From Pseudomonadota bacterium (lineage in GTDB: Bacteria; Pseudomonadota; Gammaproteobacteria; Burkholderiales; Burkholderiaceae_B), in NCBI GenBank assembly GCA_023389535.1, contig JAEWEH010000457.1, forward strand, positions 1 to 5,809: a DNA stretch of 5,809 bases. Direction: 5' to 3'. The position numbers and the translations under genes are program-made. The notes under the pieces were generated by a model that saw only the letters and a list, made by a program, of their open reading frames with translations, ran no database searches and was not told the DNA's origin. Each line of letters starts with the position of its first letter. The stretch's first letter is position 1. Positions 5,198-5,809 of the stretch are shown here, in pieces.

Positions 5198-5809
5198 TCA
5201 CTGCATGAGTCGTTCGATCTCGGCCAGGGTCGGCATGGACGACGCGGCGCCAGGGCGGGTGACGGAGATTCCAGCCAAGGTGGACGCAAATTTCAGGGCG
5301 GCCCGAGGCGGCAGGCCCTGGGCCAAGCCCACGGCAAAGCCCGCCGCGAAGCCATCGCCGGCGCCCGTCGTGTCCACGCATGGCCCGGCCACGACCGGCT
5401 CCACCAAAAATGCGTCATCCGGCCCGCAATACCACGCGCCCTTGTCGCCCAGGGTAATAATGACGCAGCCCACACCCTTGCGCAGCAGGGCCTGGGCCGC
5501 TGTCTGCACCTCTTCCAGCGTGCCGACCGGCATCCCGGTCAATAGCCCGGCCTCGGTTTCATTCGGAAGAAGGTAGTCGCACAAGGCGAACATGTCATCC
5601 GGCAAAAGCGCGGCAGGCGCCGGGTTCAGTATGGTCGTCACGCCGTGCTCGCGTGCCAGCTCCAGCCCGCGCTGGGCGACGTCCAGTGGTTGCTCGAGCT
5701 GCACCACGAAGACGTCGGATGCGGCAATGTCCGCTGAAACGCGGTCCAGATCGTCGGGGCGCCTGCGGGCCCCCCCCCCCGGGTAAAACGGAAATTCGGG
5801 TGGGGCGGG
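5198..5809 (-). CDS. PfkB family carbohydrate kinase, ribokinase-like, N-terminus missing
   Basis: The reading frame runs from the window edge to the TGA at 5200-5198, about 203 codons, roughly the C-terminal two thirds of a ~300-residue ribokinase. Visible motifs in order are VVQLEQP, NPAPA, PNETEAG, TLGDKGA, and the PfkB signature DTTGAGDGFAAG with the catalytic-base Asp at bases 5356-5354, then a RPGAASSMP tail. The NPAPA and NETEAG motifs point to ribokinase rather than fructokinase or KDG kinase, but the sugar is not certain. It would phosphorylate a pentose or similar sugar with ATP in the cytoplasm. It faces the catabolic operon and shows no sign of belonging to it. Left to right on the minus strand, bases 5809-5771 are doubtful: the motif expected there (PGAN) is replaced by a poly-Gly run, and a neighbouring frame gives a better family match. 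Confidence 0.85.
   Translation of the reverse strand, partial: PAPPEFPFYPGGGARRRPDDLDRVSADIAASDVFVVQLEQPLDVAQRGLELAREHGVTTILNPAPAALLPDDMFALCDYLLPNETEAGLLTGMPVGTLEEVQTAAQALLRKGVGCVIITLGDKGAWYCGPDDAFLVEPVVAGPCVDTTGAGDGFAAGFAVGLAQGLPPRAALKFASTLAGISVTRPGAASSMPTLAEIERLMQ
5770..5780. repeat. Homopolymer tract of 11 C
   Basis: Eleven consecutive C, followed by GGG, inside the kinase gene (poly-G on the coding strand). The translation there is three Gly codons where ribokinases carry the conserved PGAN. It may be a base-calling artefact near a contig end or, less likely, a slippage-prone phase-variable tract. Confidence 0.8.

Noticed and set aside
1..5809. tRNA, rRNA, CRISPR arrays, insertion sequence ends or transposase genes.
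   Set aside because: I found no repeats with regular spacers, no terminal inverted repeats flanking a gene, and no transposase motifs; all long frames are explained by metabolic, transport or regulatory genes.

Overview
The window reads as accessory catabolic DNA from a beta-proteobacterium, most likely order Burkholderiales and perhaps the Alcaligenaceae (Bordetella/Achromobacter/Pusillimonas-like). The grounds are moderately high GC (roughly 60% by eye), strong use of GC-ending codons, a Tat-exported ABC solute-binding protein beside an FCD-type GntR regulator, and tightly packed small catabolic genes. The taxonomic call is an inference from style; no rRNA or tRNA is present.

Layout. Bases 1-184 (minus strand) hold the first 61 codons of a LivK-like ABC transporter solute-binding protein with a twin-arginine signal peptide. 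Bases 185-361 are a divergent regulatory region. It has a good sigma70-type promoter pointing left and a set of short direct and inverted repeats that look like operators. Bases 362-5120 are one rightward array of seven genes: NIPSNAP-family protein, single-domain cupin, RutD-like alpha/beta hydrolase, 3-hydroxyacyl-CoA/L-carnitine dehydrogenase-like protein, SDR oxidoreductase, FCD-type GntR regulator, and glyoxalase-like (VOC fold) protein. Three junctions have stop and start codons overlapping by 4-8 bases, so this is almost certainly a translationally coupled operon. The only sizeable internal gap (686-736) carries a perfect 21-bp palindrome (10-bp arms around one base). A convergent 77-bp gap follows. 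Bases 5198-5809 (minus strand) hold the C-terminal two thirds of a ribokinase-like PfkB sugar kinase that runs off the window.

How the genes may work together. The exported binding protein would capture a small organic acid or amino-acid-like solute. The two dehydrogenases (one with an NAD-type and one with an NADP-type nucleotide-binding signature) would oxidise hydroxyl groups. The cupin, alpha/beta hydrolase and NIPSNAP protein would cleave, hydrolyse or handle the product. The GntR regulator inside the operon would sense the substrate or an intermediate and act at the divergent promoter region. I do not recognise this gene order as a characterised pathway, and the substrate cannot be read from the sequence.

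Points for caution. The last ~40 bases, right of an 11-C tract at 5770-5780, look unreliable: the kinase reading frame appears to shift there and a conserved PGAN motif is lost. The dehydrogenase lacks the Asn of the usual HADH active site (Leu191 instead). The GntR start codon is ambiguous.
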